Shown here piece by piece: positions 44,517 to 57,157 of a stretch of 64,000 bases of DNA. The notes beneath the pieces were generated by a model. It did no database searches and was not told where the DNA came from. It saw only the letters and a list, made by a program, of their open reading frames with translations. The DNA lies in contig OZ005692.1 in assembly GCA_963930775.1 (NCBI GenBank), positions 1,474,135-1,538,134 on the forward strand, read 5' to 3'. A program made the translations under genes and the position numbers. The stretch's first letter is position 1, and each line of letters begins with the position of its first letter. Source of the stretch: Cliona cf. orientalis (lineage: Eukaryota > Porifera > Demospongiae > Clionaida > Clionaidae).

Positions 44517-46447
44517 AGGAGAGAGAGGGAGAGAGAGAGAAAGGGGGGGGGGGGGAGCGAACCAAACCATAATAATTTAGCTAGCTACATACCCTGCACC
44601 TGAACAGGGTTAGAGTTAGGGACATGCACATTATGCTTTTTAAAGTTCCTATTATGCTATGCTCTAATTCCCAACACCAAATTAATTATGCTCATAATTT
44701 TGTACCTATTATGCTCTTGGTTCTCTCAATTTTTTGTATTTTGAAACTAATTTCATTCGAAAATTTGTACCTTATGAAAGCTTTATTTCATAGAAAAGAC
44801 AATCTACGGACATACTAGACTACCTTACTCACTAAACGTTAGAAAAGTACTATGTACTTGGTCGATTACCTGACTGCCTTATAATTATGCCAGCATTATG
44901 CCAGCATAACAAAACCACCTATTAATCCCAAAGCAATGCCAGCATATTGTGCTTGTCTCTAGTTAGAGTCAATGCATGATCTAAGAGTTGGGGGAAGGCA
45001 CCTGGCTTTGTCACTATATAAACTGAAAGCCTCTGTGACAAAATTATGCATTTGAGAGCCACTGCCTGTTTACACTGTCACTGCATTGATGACTGACCAG
45101 CAAGGCACAGAATGGCAATCATGTAGCTGAGGTAACACCTGCACACTACTACACCACTGGGCAGGACTTAACGTGATCACTCTTCCTTGATGCCTGGTAT
45201 ACCTCGAATGCGTACTTCCTCTCAGACGACCCTTACCACTTAACACAGGACGGACGGACGGACGGACAAAAAATCACCAAACGATTCCAGTAACCCTCCG
45301 CCTACGCTTTGCGGCGAGGGTTAATAAAGAAAGGATAGTATCAACTGATTCTTCAAATTTTCCATTCCCATACTGCACTATCACCTCATTCTGCCATAAT
45401 AATAATAATATTATGTCAAAATCAGGCCACTTATGAATGAATATTGTTTTGCTGCTACAATGGGCGTACTGTGTCTACTGTTGTAGAGGGAATAGTGGCT
45501 GCAGTCAAAGACAGCACATGCTTATGCAATACCTTTCCAGCCATTACGGTAATTAAGGCAATTGTGGTCACACAAGCATTGCCAAGCGTATCATAATTAT
45601 CGAGAACATGTATTAAATACGTGTCATTCTTGCATGCATACAGTGCTGGGTGTATACCAAATCTTGCCATAATTATTATAATCAGTATCATACACTAATA
45701 GTATACTTGTACTTTGATGTGTACAAATCTTGTATACCAATTACAAGTATTACAAAGGAAATAGGTACCTGAGTTTGAAATACCCTTCTGAGTTGAAATA
45801 CCTATCTGACTTTGTGTATGTATACTATTAGCCTGTGATAGTGAGGTTGTATGTTGAATTTGGATAAATAGCACTCCGAAATAGGCATTTGGTTCATCAA
45901 ATTGTACTCGCTATCGCTCGTACAATTTTTGAACCAAATACCTATTTCAGAGTGCTATTTTACCCAAATTCAATATACAACCTCACTATTACCTATACTA
46001 ATACTATTATAGGATAAGGGCTATGATCATTTGCGGGTACAAATTTTAACGGATTTCGCAAATAGCGCATTTAGCGATTACTCATTTTAGCGATTTTCTT
46101 TTCAAAATTAACATTCTATTTATTCGAAGATGTTGAAAATTTGAATATTCGTGGGTACAATTTTTAGCAAAAATTAGGCAAATTGCTAATTTTGCTAAAT
46201 TTAGTACCCACAAACAAACGTGTCCTTAAGGTACTAAGTTGAATTTTAGAGATACATACATATATTAGCTTTACCGACAATTCCACACTTTGTGCAGTCG
46301 GTAAGACTTACTTTTAAGCTGTTGAGGTAGCGTTCCGTGTGTGTGACTAAGAGCTCCGTCTGATTGGCTTCTTGAGGAGAGACGATGGACTGGGGACCTT
46401 CTAGCATACCTCCCTCTGAGTTAGAGGATGAGAGAGAGAGAGGGAGA

Positions 46448-46495
<48 letters not shown>

Positions 46496-47012
46496 AATGC
46501 AATCATCTCATTAAATTTCAGATTGAAAGATTGCAAACTGTGACTGCCATAGTAAATTGGCTTTAATAATTCGCAGTTGCTTCTTAGCAACAAAAATTAA
46601 TAATAATAATATTATAGAGTCATGTCCACATTGTTGTTACAGAGAATTAGAATGAAGTGTTCTGCTTCATCCCTTCACAACATGTACAGCATAACCACGG
46701 CTAGGCTATGTTATGAGTGTGCCAAGCATAGTTCACATGCTGTGATCAACCACACTCACATACATGTATATGTAATATTACCATAGTGTCCCAGTATTAA
46801 AGGGTAAGCGCCTAAACATACGTACACAATTTGCGATTTTGGCCCGCATGGGCACTTACCCGGGACATATTAAATTTCCATACGTTTGTATAGAAGCTGC
46901 TACATTGACCCCTTGAAATGAGGTACATGGGCGCTTGCCCGGGACACCACGGTATTATTACCCCGCGCGCATGCGCAAGGGGTCAAGTAATCGGTTTTGT
47001 CTGTCGTCTGTC

Positions 47013-47043
<31 letters not shown>

Positions 47044-47766
47044 GTTAGCACAAAAATCACCAGATCTGGAGATCTAGGCGTCTGAGTGACTCGTAAGTAC
47101 AGCACATCCGTCGATATCGTCGAAAAACTGGCTTCATTATGCTTCAAATCATTTGGTAAGGTCCATGAGCGTCGCAAATACTGCATTTTGTTGGCCACGC
47201 CTATCAACACTACCCACCATGTGCTTTCTGCTCATGCGCACAACCTGGCACAATTTGTAGGTAAAGGTCGTCAACTGACTGCCGATTGAGTTCTAGCTGT
47301 CTCACATCGACTATGATCGACGCTGCAGCGCGCACGGGTATGTGCTCTAAAGAGCTCTAGTTTAATATATAACACATACACACACATCGTCCAATAGTTG
47401 TACAAGAGCAGGGCAATCAAGAAACAGAAGCAAACTCCCCTTGTTAATTAACGATGATAATCAGATTAGGCCAACGACATTCTGCCACAAATTTAGCAAT
47501 TATCAGACAACCTTCAACGCAAATTTAGATCTACGTGTCTCACCGACTAGATTTGCGTAGACCTTGCCCCACTTGGCGCTGTCGAAAGGGTGAATCTTCT
47601 CCATGCCCATGAAGCCGATATTGTAGGCGGACGAGTAGACGATCGGCCACTGGTGAGGTTCGATCTTGTCGACCAGTTCATAGAGACGAGGGGTTGTCCC
47701 GTCTTGCGCGAACATGGCCGAGTCATCCGCACTGCTGGACGAGGGAGACGAGGCTGTGTTTCCCAT
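41616..47766 (-). CDS. HDAC11: Histone deacetylase 11
   Basis: Ten coding exons, read downwards: 47766-47544, 46415-46312, 44442-44283, 44016-43940, 43304-43145, 42746-42677, 42611-42503, 42357-42271, 42144-41979, 41737-41616. Phases agree throughout; 425 residues. HDAC11 is the sole class IV zinc deacetylase, with strong fatty-acyl-lysine removal activity. Visible landmarks: PIVYSSAYNIGFMGMEKIHP at the start, TGGTIMAGKLA, GGGFHHCS (active-site histidines, about 165-170), DFDAHQGNGHERD (zinc ligands Asp and His), NAGTDIL (third ligand Asp) and SGGYQ (catalytic Tyr). The ~90 residues after it include a Glu/Thr-rich end (EEDTPQEREETEQTGEE) longer than in vertebrates. The N-terminus MGNTASS fits N-myristoylation, so membrane association is possible. 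Introns 1 and 2 have long CT tracts before the acceptors. Confidence 0.95.
43562..43712. repeat. Decayed TACCGTA-family element in an HDAC11 intron
   Basis: Starts TACCGTGTTTGTGCTAATAG and contains CTGGTAAAGGTCGTCA; homologous to 33227-33404 and 11428-11573, with a degraded right end. Confidence 0.55.
45841..45986. mobile_element. 146 bp foldback element in HDAC11 intron 2
   Basis: GTGAGGTTGTATGTTGAATT at the left is complementary to the right end, with arms of about 60 bases enclosing CTCGCTATCGCTCGTAC. Non-coding and MITE-like. Confidence 0.75.
46431..46494. repeat. GA/CT microsatellite before HDAC11 exon 2
   Basis: On the coding (minus) strand this is a CT tract ending shortly before the acceptor at 46416, so it probably doubles as the polypyrimidine tract. 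A similar tract (about 44451-44555) precedes exon 3. Confidence 0.8.
46960..47060. repeat. GCGCATGCGC-headed repeat with GTCT microsatellite
   Basis: CCGCGCGCATGCGCAAGGGG is followed by a GTCTGTCT microsatellite, in HDAC11 intron 1. It resembles the heads of the repeats at 51528 and 52888, which also have a GCGCATGCGC palindrome followed by a GT(C)T-rich microsatellite. Confidence 0.55.
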
Positions 47767-48186
47767 AGTTTTCCGACGATGATCTTTAAGATTTTCTCTC
47801 TCTGATTCTCGGTTTTAATAGGATCGCTGATGTATTTAATAGACTATGTAGATTCGGTAGTTTTCTCTGTCACTACCGCAAACGTGAACGATGGCAGGTC
47901 ATTTGACCCCCGCAGGATTCATTAGCAACCGTCTATGAATATTGCACGAGTTGAGGTGCAGGGGGAATTCCCTATCGGTTTCGGTGATTGGGTGTGGCTC
48001 TAGTAGTTATTATGCGCATGCTCAGAACATCACCTTAACCCTTGCACTCACTTACAGATATATCACACAGAAACCCAATTAGCAATGACTAAATCAAAAG
48101 GCACACACCAAAAAAATTCATAAATTAATATCAATCTAGCAAGCTCAATTTTAATAAAAAAAATGTCATGTACTCCCATCAATTAG
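47767..48186. other. HDAC11 5' flank and glypican 1 3' flank
   Basis: Contains the HDAC11 promoter at the left and the 3' UTR of the first glypican gene at the right; both genes are on the minus strand. A TTATTATGCGCATGCTCAGA sequence at about 48009 resembles the NRF-1-type motif. Nothing else is recognised. Confidence 0.45.
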
Positions 48187-49671
48187 CTACATCATGAAGA
48201 CACCAGTGACCAACGCTAGAGCAAACAAAGTGAAGGAGAAGACAACAGAAGCAGCTCCATTATTTCCATCATCGGACTCAGGGATAACCAGGCCCTGTGG
48301 AGCAACTTCGGCAAAGCTTGGGTCACTGAGGGCAGCAGAGACCGGCATTCCCAGAGATTCTGCTTGTCTCCTCAATTCATCCTCGTCAAGGTCAATGACT
48401 GGGTTGTCAACTGCATGTATGTATGGTGGATATTGTAAAACAGTGGCATAGCTGCTCCAATGATGATTATAAAATACAATAATTATTAGTCTTGTACATA
48501 ATATATAATAATATGGACAACTCCTGATTTTTCATACAGAAAGCTAGTCCTGTCCCCAGACACCACCCCCGTGTGAGTGGGTATATGAGGCATAATAACT
48601 ATTGCATCTGATTTTTAACATAATGATATATTATTATACCTTGTCTGTCAATACTGTCAAAGTCAAATTCATCAATGTCATTATCTATCCGATTATTTCC
48701 GTCCCAGCAGTTGCGTCGTACAAGTGAAAGTCGGCGGCAGATACCAGGACCACGCACTTCATCATCATCTACAAAAATAATAGTATGACACTGTATAGGA
48801 AGCATTGTGTAAATAATGCCACGATGGATCAAGTTCAGGAATAAAACGAGATTGAGTGCAGCTACCCTTTTAATTTAGATTTTCACTATAAGATAGTAGT
48901 AGCTATGTATACACACGTGAAAAAAATATCATTTTAGTTGGGAGGGATTCAATCCCTCCAAGAGTGGGAATGCCATTAGTACTAGCTACATCTCTTAATT
49001 ATATAATTACCATCGTCAAAGGGGCCTCCCGTTAGTCTTGAAGCTGTTAATCTGATGATGGCAGGGAGGAAAGGAATATCATCATTGTTGCGATCGCCAG
49101 CTTGTCTTCGACCAATAGGAAGGGTCACACGACATTCTGTTATTATTTGTTGAAGCTATTGTTTTAGTAGATGAACAGCATAAATAATTCTAGATCTCTC
49201 TCTCTCACTCACTTACAAGTTCAGAACTGTCGACATCAAGGAACCCTCTATTCTCGTTCAGATCTTCAATAGCATCTGTAGCACGGTCAAGAATCCTTCT
49301 CACTACCTCCCAAAGTACCTCCAACTGGTCCTCAAGAGCATCGTTGAAAGGACTGTAGCAAGCTCTGGCAACAGCCCAGCAAACATTGCGACAGAACAGT
49401 GGTCTGACAGCCAAGCAGCGTCCACAGGTGTTAAGCTCAACAATGCGATCAACACACTGTCGCAGGGGGCGAAATCCTGCCAGGCTTTCGGTGAAGTTAC
49501 TAAGGAAGGAGCGAAGATTTTCAATGGAAGCGAGAACACGTCGGATTTGTTGAAGAGCTTCAGCTTGAATTTCCATTTTCTGCTGTGCAATGTGACCCTG
49601 CATCACAAAATATGTACCTCATACGCATGTGTCCATAATGGAAGTGGTGGTTAATTTATAGTAGCCTATAG

Positions 49672-49767
<96 letters not shown>

Positions 49768-51323
49768 CATCGACTACTCGTCTGATGCACTGGACATTCT
49801 GTATTGATTGTGTCAACCCCTGGATGGCTCTGTCCTCCAGCTGTGCGGTTATATTCCGAAGGAATCCTCGAATATTAAATCCACCGCCAGTCGTTGACTC
49901 TTCTTCATTGTCACTGTCTTCATCTCCTTCATCCATATCATCATCATCTCTTGGATTAAACACGAGGTTCTCTCGTAGGTCAGAGGTGAACTTGCTTATG
50001 AGATCATCAACATCAGAGCCAAAGGGGCCGAAATCAATGATGCTGGAAAAGTACTGATTGAGAAAGTCTTCCTCCAGAACTGCATGTGTGTATACCATTA
50101 TTATGTGTGTATATGTGACAGTGTGCACGTGCATGTGTGTGTATGTCTAAGTATTAAAGTCCTGCAGAATTTACTATTATGTACAGCTTTTATGATACTC
50201 ACATTGCCTCAGGTTATCCGTGATATCCCGAAAATCCCGAAACCTCTCTCGAAGCTGGTTCCTCAGTCCCTCTAGGAAATCCTCCTCTGTAACATTCAGT
50301 CGCTCCAGGATGAAGTCGACCACGCAGCACTGGGGCACAGCTCTCTCATCAACACATACAGGAAGATTGGGAACTGTGCATGTGACCGTGAAAATCAAAA
50401 GTGTTTGTCACGCAGTGTGTGATGCTATACATGCACAAGTTGAATAATGCATTAGCTATATATGTAAATTGTTTTTATTGATCAAAATAAACTAATTCCA
50501 TATAATAATATCAAGCAACTGTGACTGCAACTATACAGACAGCACTACCCAAATATATATGGAAGTCTGAGTGTGTCCCTGCATAAACTATTATGTTCTG
50601 ACGTGACCATATGCATGCAGAGATCATGTTATCGAGATCATGCAGGGCCTATTATCTTAGCAAGGTGGGAGAACATTATGTCTTCTATCATCTGCATGAA
50701 TTAGCTATAGTCTAAGAATGTATTGCATGACTATATATCATCCGAGTTTGAAGAATTGGACACAGTTTAGTATAATTATTATAATAATATAGTAATTTAT
50801 ACAGTATTGACGGCCGGGAGAGTGCAAACTTCACTGAATTCAGCAAATTATGAGTTAGCCCCTTAGAGTCAGACTATCATGATCAATCTTAATTCCCAAT
50901 TTCTGCCTGTCAATGTGGCCATTCTCTAAGAGAATATCATGCCCAAAGTTCTTTACAATCATCTTCCATGCTGCTTTTTCAGGCTCAACAACTATTACAT
51001 AATATAGGCGATAGCCTCGTACCCAGGCTTGAAAAGGGTACGAGGCTAAGGGCTGGGGTGAAAGTTGGAACAAAAACATTTCAGGCATGATCATACTTTT
51101 TGTATCTCACCATGCAATTTTGTGAGCTAACCTGCCAGCATGCATGCATGCACTGATACATAGCAATAATTCAGACCGTTATTAAGCTTACTATACCTGT
51201 AACTGGAGTAATTTCGGTGGTGCTTAGATTACCAGCAACTTCTCTGCAGTTGGTGGCTCCCTGCCGCTGTGCTAGAGCCAGCTGCAGTCCAGCTGCCAGG
51301 AGGAGAACTACAACAGATTTCAT
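48187..51323 (-). CDS. Glypican-like GPI-anchored proteoglycan core (paralogue 1)
   Basis: Seven coding exons, read downwards: 51323-51197, 50373-50203, 50079-49769, 49597-49217, 49155-49011, 48768-48640, 48410-48187; phases agree, 495 residues. Glypicans are cell-surface heparan-sulfate proteoglycans that tune Wnt, Hedgehog, BMP and FGF signalling. After a signal peptide (MKSVVVLLLAAGLQLALAQ) the spliced mature protein has 14 cysteines, the invariant glypican number. Family landmarks are PQCC in exon 2, CGRC...FCRNVC...AC in exon 4 and NCWDGN in exon 6. The C-terminus is a GPI signal: a small-residue NGAAS site, then a hydrophobic tail (VFSFTLFALALVTGVFMM). An acidic Asp/Glu stretch lies in exon 3. 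No Ser-Gly site is visible, so heparan sulfate may be absent. Confidence 0.88.
49675..49762. repeat. GA/CT microsatellite in glypican 1 intron 3
   Basis: About 88 bp of uninterrupted GA on the plus strand, CT on the coding strand, starting seven bases after the splice donor. Paralogue 2 has a shorter CT-rich tract at the same place (about 55500-55556). Confidence 0.9.
51010..51048. repeat. Short foldback (AGCCTCGTACCCAGGCTT)
   Basis: AGCCTCGTACCC and its complement around a GGCTTGAAAA loop, in intron 1 of glypican paralogue 1. It shares the AG(T/C)CTCGTNCCCAG terminal motif of the foldback family. Confidence 0.6.
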
Positions 51324-51527
51324 TCAGTTTACTTGATCAACACTCAAGCTGCCCAGAAGGAGTAAAATTTGACTATGGTCTTGCTTTTCAGATACCGGAA
51401 GTGAGTGATACCTAATAATAATAATTAAATTTTATTATTGAGCATGCGCAATCCTGACATCATGGGTGGGTGGGGCTGCTTTCCGCGATTGCGAGACCAG
51501 CTATCGCTTAAGTTTTATATTAATCAT

Positions 51528-51850
51528 TAACCCTCGGCGCATGCGCGAGGGTTACTGTAGTCGTTCTGTGTGTGTGTCTGTCAGTCTGTCTGTCTGTTAA
51601 CTCGCTAACTACTACATACCTTGTTTGCGAGTCTCAAGCACGGTGTTATGAGAATCTTTATGGCGTTTCAAACGCATGGATTGTGTGTATTTCGCTGAAG
51701 ACGCTTTGTTCTCCAGTTCTGGCGACATTTGCTCAGGACCGCTAAGCTTCTTGACTTTCCTGCCAATGCACTCGTTTCTATTTGGGGCGAGCCTGAGCGA
51801 GCCCCACATAGACGAGATGAACGCTCGCAATCCATATATTATTATTATGT
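51528..51850. repeat. Dispersed repeat headed by CCCTCGGCGCATGCGCGAGG
   Basis: About 300 bp that matches 52888-53145 in order: the CCCTCGGCGCATGCGCGAGG palindrome, a GT microsatellite, CTACATACCT, TTCTGGCGACATTT. It lies between glypican genes 1 and 2. Likely a non-autonomous transposon; the reading frames here are weak. Confidence 0.65.
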
Positions 51851-52320
51851 TTATATATGTATGGTACGTCCGTCACGCGCGAACCGCCATAGACATTGTA
51901 CAGCGCTGCGCGGTATATTTCAAAAGGCCGCATGAAAACATTTGCGTCAGCGCGTGCAGCATAGTCTGGACTACGGGCCGTATACACACCGTTCTAATTT
52001 AGCGAATTGCAAATTTACACTCGTGCCTGCAGGTATTGTTGATCAAGTGTAAAGCTAGCTACGTAGCTACCGTAGCGCTCCGGGCTCCAAAGGAGGAGAG
52101 AGCGAGACAGAGCTCGTCGTCAGCTCAACAACGCAAGGATCAGCTAAGAACGCGATGAAGATAGACATATTGCTAACTGGCTGACTCTGACAATAAAGCC
52201 AGTAAAATTAAATTTTCTCTAGACTGTTGGTATGTGGAGGGGACTATCATCATAGATAACGTAGTCTAAATTATCTATGCTATCATGCAGCTGTATAATA
52301 GGCCTACATGGCACTATGAG

Positions 52321-52675
52321 TAGCGATTACGGACCTCCAAATTTCACCAGTTTTTCCGCGGAACTTCTCTCAGTGGAATATCAATGTTCGAGTATCAGAA
52401 GGTAGCTCTCCACGAGCTCTATCCAACGGCGCTTGTAACGCGATCGTAGGCAAAACCGTTACGAAGCCACGCCCACCTAAACTTTCTCCATAGAAACTTA
52501 ATACAAGCAAAAATGAACCTAGCGGCGATTCCGCGCAACCGATTTGCAAGGTTAAGGCCTCGATAGATAGCTTTTTCATTGAGCTATCTACTGCAATTTG
52601 TTTCATGAGAGTACTCCTAGCCAGAGCCGAGATATTCACGATCTACTGCAGGCCCTTGGAGGTCCGTAATCGCTA
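52321..52675. mobile_element. 355 bp hAT-type MITE with 7 bp target-site duplication
   Basis: Termini TAGCGATTACGGACCTCCAA and exact complement match the (C/T)AGNG ends of hAT elements. CTATGAG is repeated directly at 52314-52320 and 52676-52682; hAT elements usually give 8 bp, so one base has changed or the border is ambiguous. The interior has no transposase. The exact 20 bp termini indicate recent insertion. Confidence 0.85.
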
Positions 52676-52887
52676 CTATGAGACTGTCTGTCATTGTCTG
52701 CTTGGTCCTGGATATATTGTGTCAGTCGATCTATTGTGCTATAGCTTTGTTTAAAGTTTTTGAGTCTCAGCTACTGACAAAATTTCAGAGGCTCAGCTCA
52801 GGCTCGCCCCAAACAGGCCCTGCATGACACTAGTTACACGTAAATCATGCTACCGTATACTGTATACTATACACGTACATGCACTCT

Positions 52888-53145
52888 ATAACCCTCGGCG
52901 CATGCGCGAGGGTTACGGTAGTCGAGTGAGTGAGTGTGTGTGTCTGTTACCGCGCTAGCTGCTACATACCTATTTTAATCGTTGAAAACAAGGTGCCATT
53001 AGGCTTTTCGTCCTAGAAACAGTATATGCATTGTGTGGATTTCGTTGAAAATGCTTTGTTCAAAAGTTCTGGCGACATTTTCTGACCACCACGGCCTTCT
53101 TCGCTTTTTGTCGAGCTCTCACTCCATGAAAGAGACAATAGCCGC
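52888..53145. repeat. Second copy of the CCCTCGGCGCATGCGC repeat
   Basis: Matches 51528-51850 in the same orientation. The two copies flank the hAT element, and CGAGCCTGAGCGAGCCCC-type blocks near 51790 and 52798 (inverted) suggest a larger nested structure. Confidence 0.6.
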
Positions 53146-53677
53146 TTCATTTCAAGAAGATTAGTGTGTAGCTCTTGCGATAGTTCTTATTACTTGACTG
53201 ACTCATCACTAGTCACAGTAGGCTATCAACTACGCTTCTTGGCTTTACTAGATCTGCTGATCTGGCATGCACGTGGTACTATATATTACGTAATGCCGTG
53301 CAATCAGTAATGCATTCTTGTGGTTATAGTTACTACTGCTAACAGCAACAGTAGTGCTGCAGGCCTCAGCTTGCAAATTTGCAACATGTAGACTAGTCAC
53401 TACTGCAATAAATCTCACAGCGCCGAGGGTTTAGCACCAATGGTGTTCATTGCGTAAGCGGTACGGTTGCCACAGAAGTGCATGTTAAATTTTGTTGAAA
53501 AATTGGATAATGAGAAGCATGCACATTAATCTTTCTCTACACTCATGTTTTAATATTATGAAACAAAAAAAATTATAAGTCAATCAGCCCTAAAAGTTTG
53601 AGCACTATACAATAAAAATTTAATGTTCCACAAAATTTAATACAATAATATAGGTTTTTCAATTTAGTAGCTAATAG

Positions 53678-54941
53678 TTACATCATGAAGATACCAGCGA
53701 CCAGCGCTAGGGTGAGCAAGGTGAAGGAGAAGACAGCAGAAGCAGCTCCATTACTATCACCACCAGCACCGGGCTCAGGGATGACCAGGCCCTGCGGAGC
53801 AACTTCGGCAAAGCTTTGAGCACTGAGGGCAGCAGAGACCGGCATTCCAAGAGCGGTAGCCTGCTCTCGAAGTTCGTCTTCATCAAGATCAATTACTGGG
53901 TTGTTAACTATTGTGTGCATGGTTGAGAAGGAATAATAAAGTTAATAGTGATAATTATTGATGAAAAAGCCAGCCTGTACTATCAAGGGCTTATGCCAGG
54001 ACATAATATTATTATTAGTACGTCTGGGAATCTGAATGATGCTGCAGGCCTTTGCATGTAAAGTACTCCCCATACATGCTGACTATTAACTTAACTTAAG
54101 CTTCTGTGGCCCATAAAAGTTACATACTCAGATGAGGTTTGTAGCTAGTAGCTAAGAATAGTAATAATTTTATTGTGCACTACAGGTTGAATACTCTGAC
54201 GTTTGTAGCTAGCTACTAATTTGAAGACAAGCCTAACTAGCTACATGTGTTAACCTTGTGAGTCTATATCGTCAAAGTCAAAATCATCAATATCTGTATC
54301 TCTGTCCCTATCTCCATCCCAGCACCTGGCTCCTCGTACAGGTCGAGCGATCAGACGTTTGCAGATCCCAGGACCTCTCTCATCATCTTCATCATCATCA
54401 TCGTCATCATCTACAGAATGAGTACCAATAGTGATTGTTTAACCCCTGATAATCATAATATAGATTAATTATTGTGCTCACGGACCAATGTAAAAACACT
54501 GTTGTTGTGTCATAAACTGATAGACAAAGTGTGAAAAAGGATAATATAATATTATGCATATGAGGGAGATTTCTGGTAAAGCTTACAGCTAGCTACAGTC
54601 GGTTTCGTTTGAAGCAGTTTGGTTTGGAAACTCTATTCAGAGTTAGCTGCATCCTCAACTTTTGCAAGCCACTAATCTCAGATAGTTAGAGTGCATGGCA
54701 GAGTAGCTAGCCATATAAGATCAAAAATTAATGCATAACAGTAACACTTACCATCATCAAATGGACCACCTCTGAGTCTTGAAGCTGTTGCCCTGATGAT
54801 GGCAGGGAGGAAAGGAATATCATCATTATCACCATCAGCTTGTCTTCGACCGACAGGAAAGGTCACACCACATTCAGTTGCTATTTGTCGAAACTATTGT
54901 TTAGATGATCATGGATGATAAGGAATATACCTCTCTCTCTC

Positions 54942-55038
<97 letters not shown>

Positions 55039-57157
55039 CTTCAAGGCATAGCCCCACTTACAAGTGCAGCATTATCGACATCCAGAAATCCCCTATTCTC
55101 ATTCAGATCTTCAATAGCATCAGTGGCACGGTCAAGAATCCTTCTCACCACCTCCCAGAGCACCTCCATCTGGTCCTCAAGAGCATCGTTGAAAGGACTG
55201 TAGCAAGCTCTGGCGATAGCCGCACAGACATTGCGACAGAATGGTTGTCTAACAGCCACGCAGCGTCCACAGGTGTTGAGGTCGACGATTCTATCGATAC
55301 ACTGTTGTAGAGGACGGAATCCAGCCAAATCTTCTGTGAAGTTACGGAGGAAGGAGCGTAGGTTTTCAATGGAAGCGAGAACACGTCGGATCTGTTGGAG
55401 AGCCTCAGCTTGGGCTTCCATTTTCTGCTGTGCAATGCGACCCTGCATCAAAGATAAAACTTATTATTTCTGACATTATGAAAGAGATGGAGAGAGATCT
55501 GTAGAGAGAGAGACTCGAAGAAGGAGGGAGAGGAGAGCTAGAGAGAGAGAGATTTTATACCTCGACTACTCGTCTGATGCACTGGCCAGTCTGTACTGAT
55601 TGTGTCAACCTCTGGATGGCTCTGTCCTCTAGCTGTGAAGTTATGTTCCGTAGGAATCCTCGAATATTAAATCCACCACCAGTCGTCGATTCTTCATCAT
55701 CGTCAGCACTAGTATCTTCTTCATCCATACCATCATCGTCATCATCTCTTGGATCGAACTCAAGATTGTCTCGCAGGTCAGAGATAAATTCATTAACGAA
55801 ACCACTGCCTCCACCCAAGATGCTGAAGTCACCAATACTGGCAAAGTAGCGATCGAGAAAATCTCCTTCGAGAACTGTGTGGGGTATATTGAAACATTAT
55901 GTGTGACAATCAGTGGTAAGGTTACAATAATCATTATTCAAATATGGGAGCTATTTTGGCTAAAGCATATCATCTGGATTATATTGCATCTGGTATGCAT
56001 ATTCCGCAAGTTATGGCATAATATCTCACATTGTCTGAGTCTGTTTGCAATGTCTTCAAAGTTTTGAAACCTCTCTCGAAGCTGGTCCCTCAGTCCCTCC
56101 AGGAAATCCTCCTCTGTAACATTGAGTCGCTCCAGGATGAAGTCAACCACGCAGCACTGGGGCACAGCTCTCTCATCATCACATACAGGGAGATCGGGAA
56201 CTGCATGAGTGTGTGTGTACATTGAGTGTATTACTGAGTTGATGTCGATTGGGTATAGCTATATTAAATAGCTAGCTATAGCCATATTAACAGTAACAGT
56301 TATACTGTAGCTACCACCAGACAGGTCCGTGATTCTGTTTACTACTCAGTGACTGTTTCATGTGCACCAGTAATGATTCTGTTTTTAATCTAATTAAAGA
56401 AATTAAAGAAAATGTAAATTGGCTTCCTTTCCTTAAATAGCCATAAGGCATGGCTGTTTATCCTAGTAGTTCAGTGGAGGATCCTGATCATGAGGTTGCA
56501 TACATTACAGTGAAATTATACACAGTCCTTTGCCTTAACTAATAAGCCTTCATTTTGGATGTTGAAGGTTTTCAATTAGCTACCAAACCAGATACTGCAG
56601 CATGTACTTAAAAGGTATACTAAGCTAGCTGTCACAAAGCCGTGCTTGCAAGCAACTTTTGAGCCCTTATAATCCCATGAGCATGTAGCCATGTACCCAG
56701 CTATAATATTATAGCTTTATGGATCATCCCAACGTAACGCGTGGCAAATTGCATTCACAGTTTATTGTCACAGACTTTTCAATTTTGCATGCGCGGGTGG
56801 TGATGATAAACTGTGAATTAAGTTTGCCTGGCCTAGCTAATTCATATCACTATATCCCATGCATGTAAGCAGTTAAGGAACACGAAGAGTCCTAGGTTTT
56901 AATAATATCATTATTCAGCTGGGACAACAAGCCTCTAAACTGAAGCAATCAATCATGCATGGAGTCATGCAATTAATGCCACGGGTTCTAATGATTATTC
57001 TTATGATTATTACCATACCTGTAACTGGAGCAACTTCAGTGGTGCCTAGATTAGCAGCAATATCTCTGCAGTTGGTGGCCCCCTGCGGCTGTGCTAGAGC
57101 CAGCTGCAGTCCAGCTACCAGGAGGAGAAACGTAGAGAGAACTGCAGCAGACTTCAT
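53678..57157 (-). CDS. Glypican-like GPI-anchored proteoglycan core (paralogue 2)
   Basis: Seven coding exons, read downwards: 57157-57019, 56200-56030, 55874-55561, 55442-55062, 54893-54752, 54410-54255, 53907-53678; 510 residues. It is the closest relative of paralogue 1: exons 2 (171 nt) and 4 (381 nt) are identical in length and all intron phases match. The 14 glypican cysteines are present, with CGRC...FCRNVC in exon 4 and RCWDGD in exon 6. The GPI signal is NGAAS followed by a hydrophobic tail. Exon 6 begins with a run of Asp/Glu, and exon 3 has an acidic DDDDDGMDEED stretch. One Ser-Gly (GGGSGF, exon 3) is visible, but none near the GPI site, where glypicans normally carry heparan sulfate. 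Confidence 0.88.
54931..55037. repeat. CT/GA microsatellite in glypican 2 intron 4
   Basis: About 100 bp of CT on the plus strand, GA on the coding strand, inside intron 4. Paralogues 1 and 3 have GA on the coding strand in the same intron. Confidence 0.9.

Noticed and set aside
48187-51323. Frizzled-like cysteine-rich domain for the exon 4 cysteines
   Set aside because: Spacing CGRC...FCxNVC...AC, the PQCC and CWDG motifs and the GPI signal fit glypican, whose fold is only distantly related to Frizzled domains.
54915-55310. Leu/Ser-repeat protein
   Set aside because: It is a translation of the CT microsatellite plus the antisense of glypican 2 exon 4.
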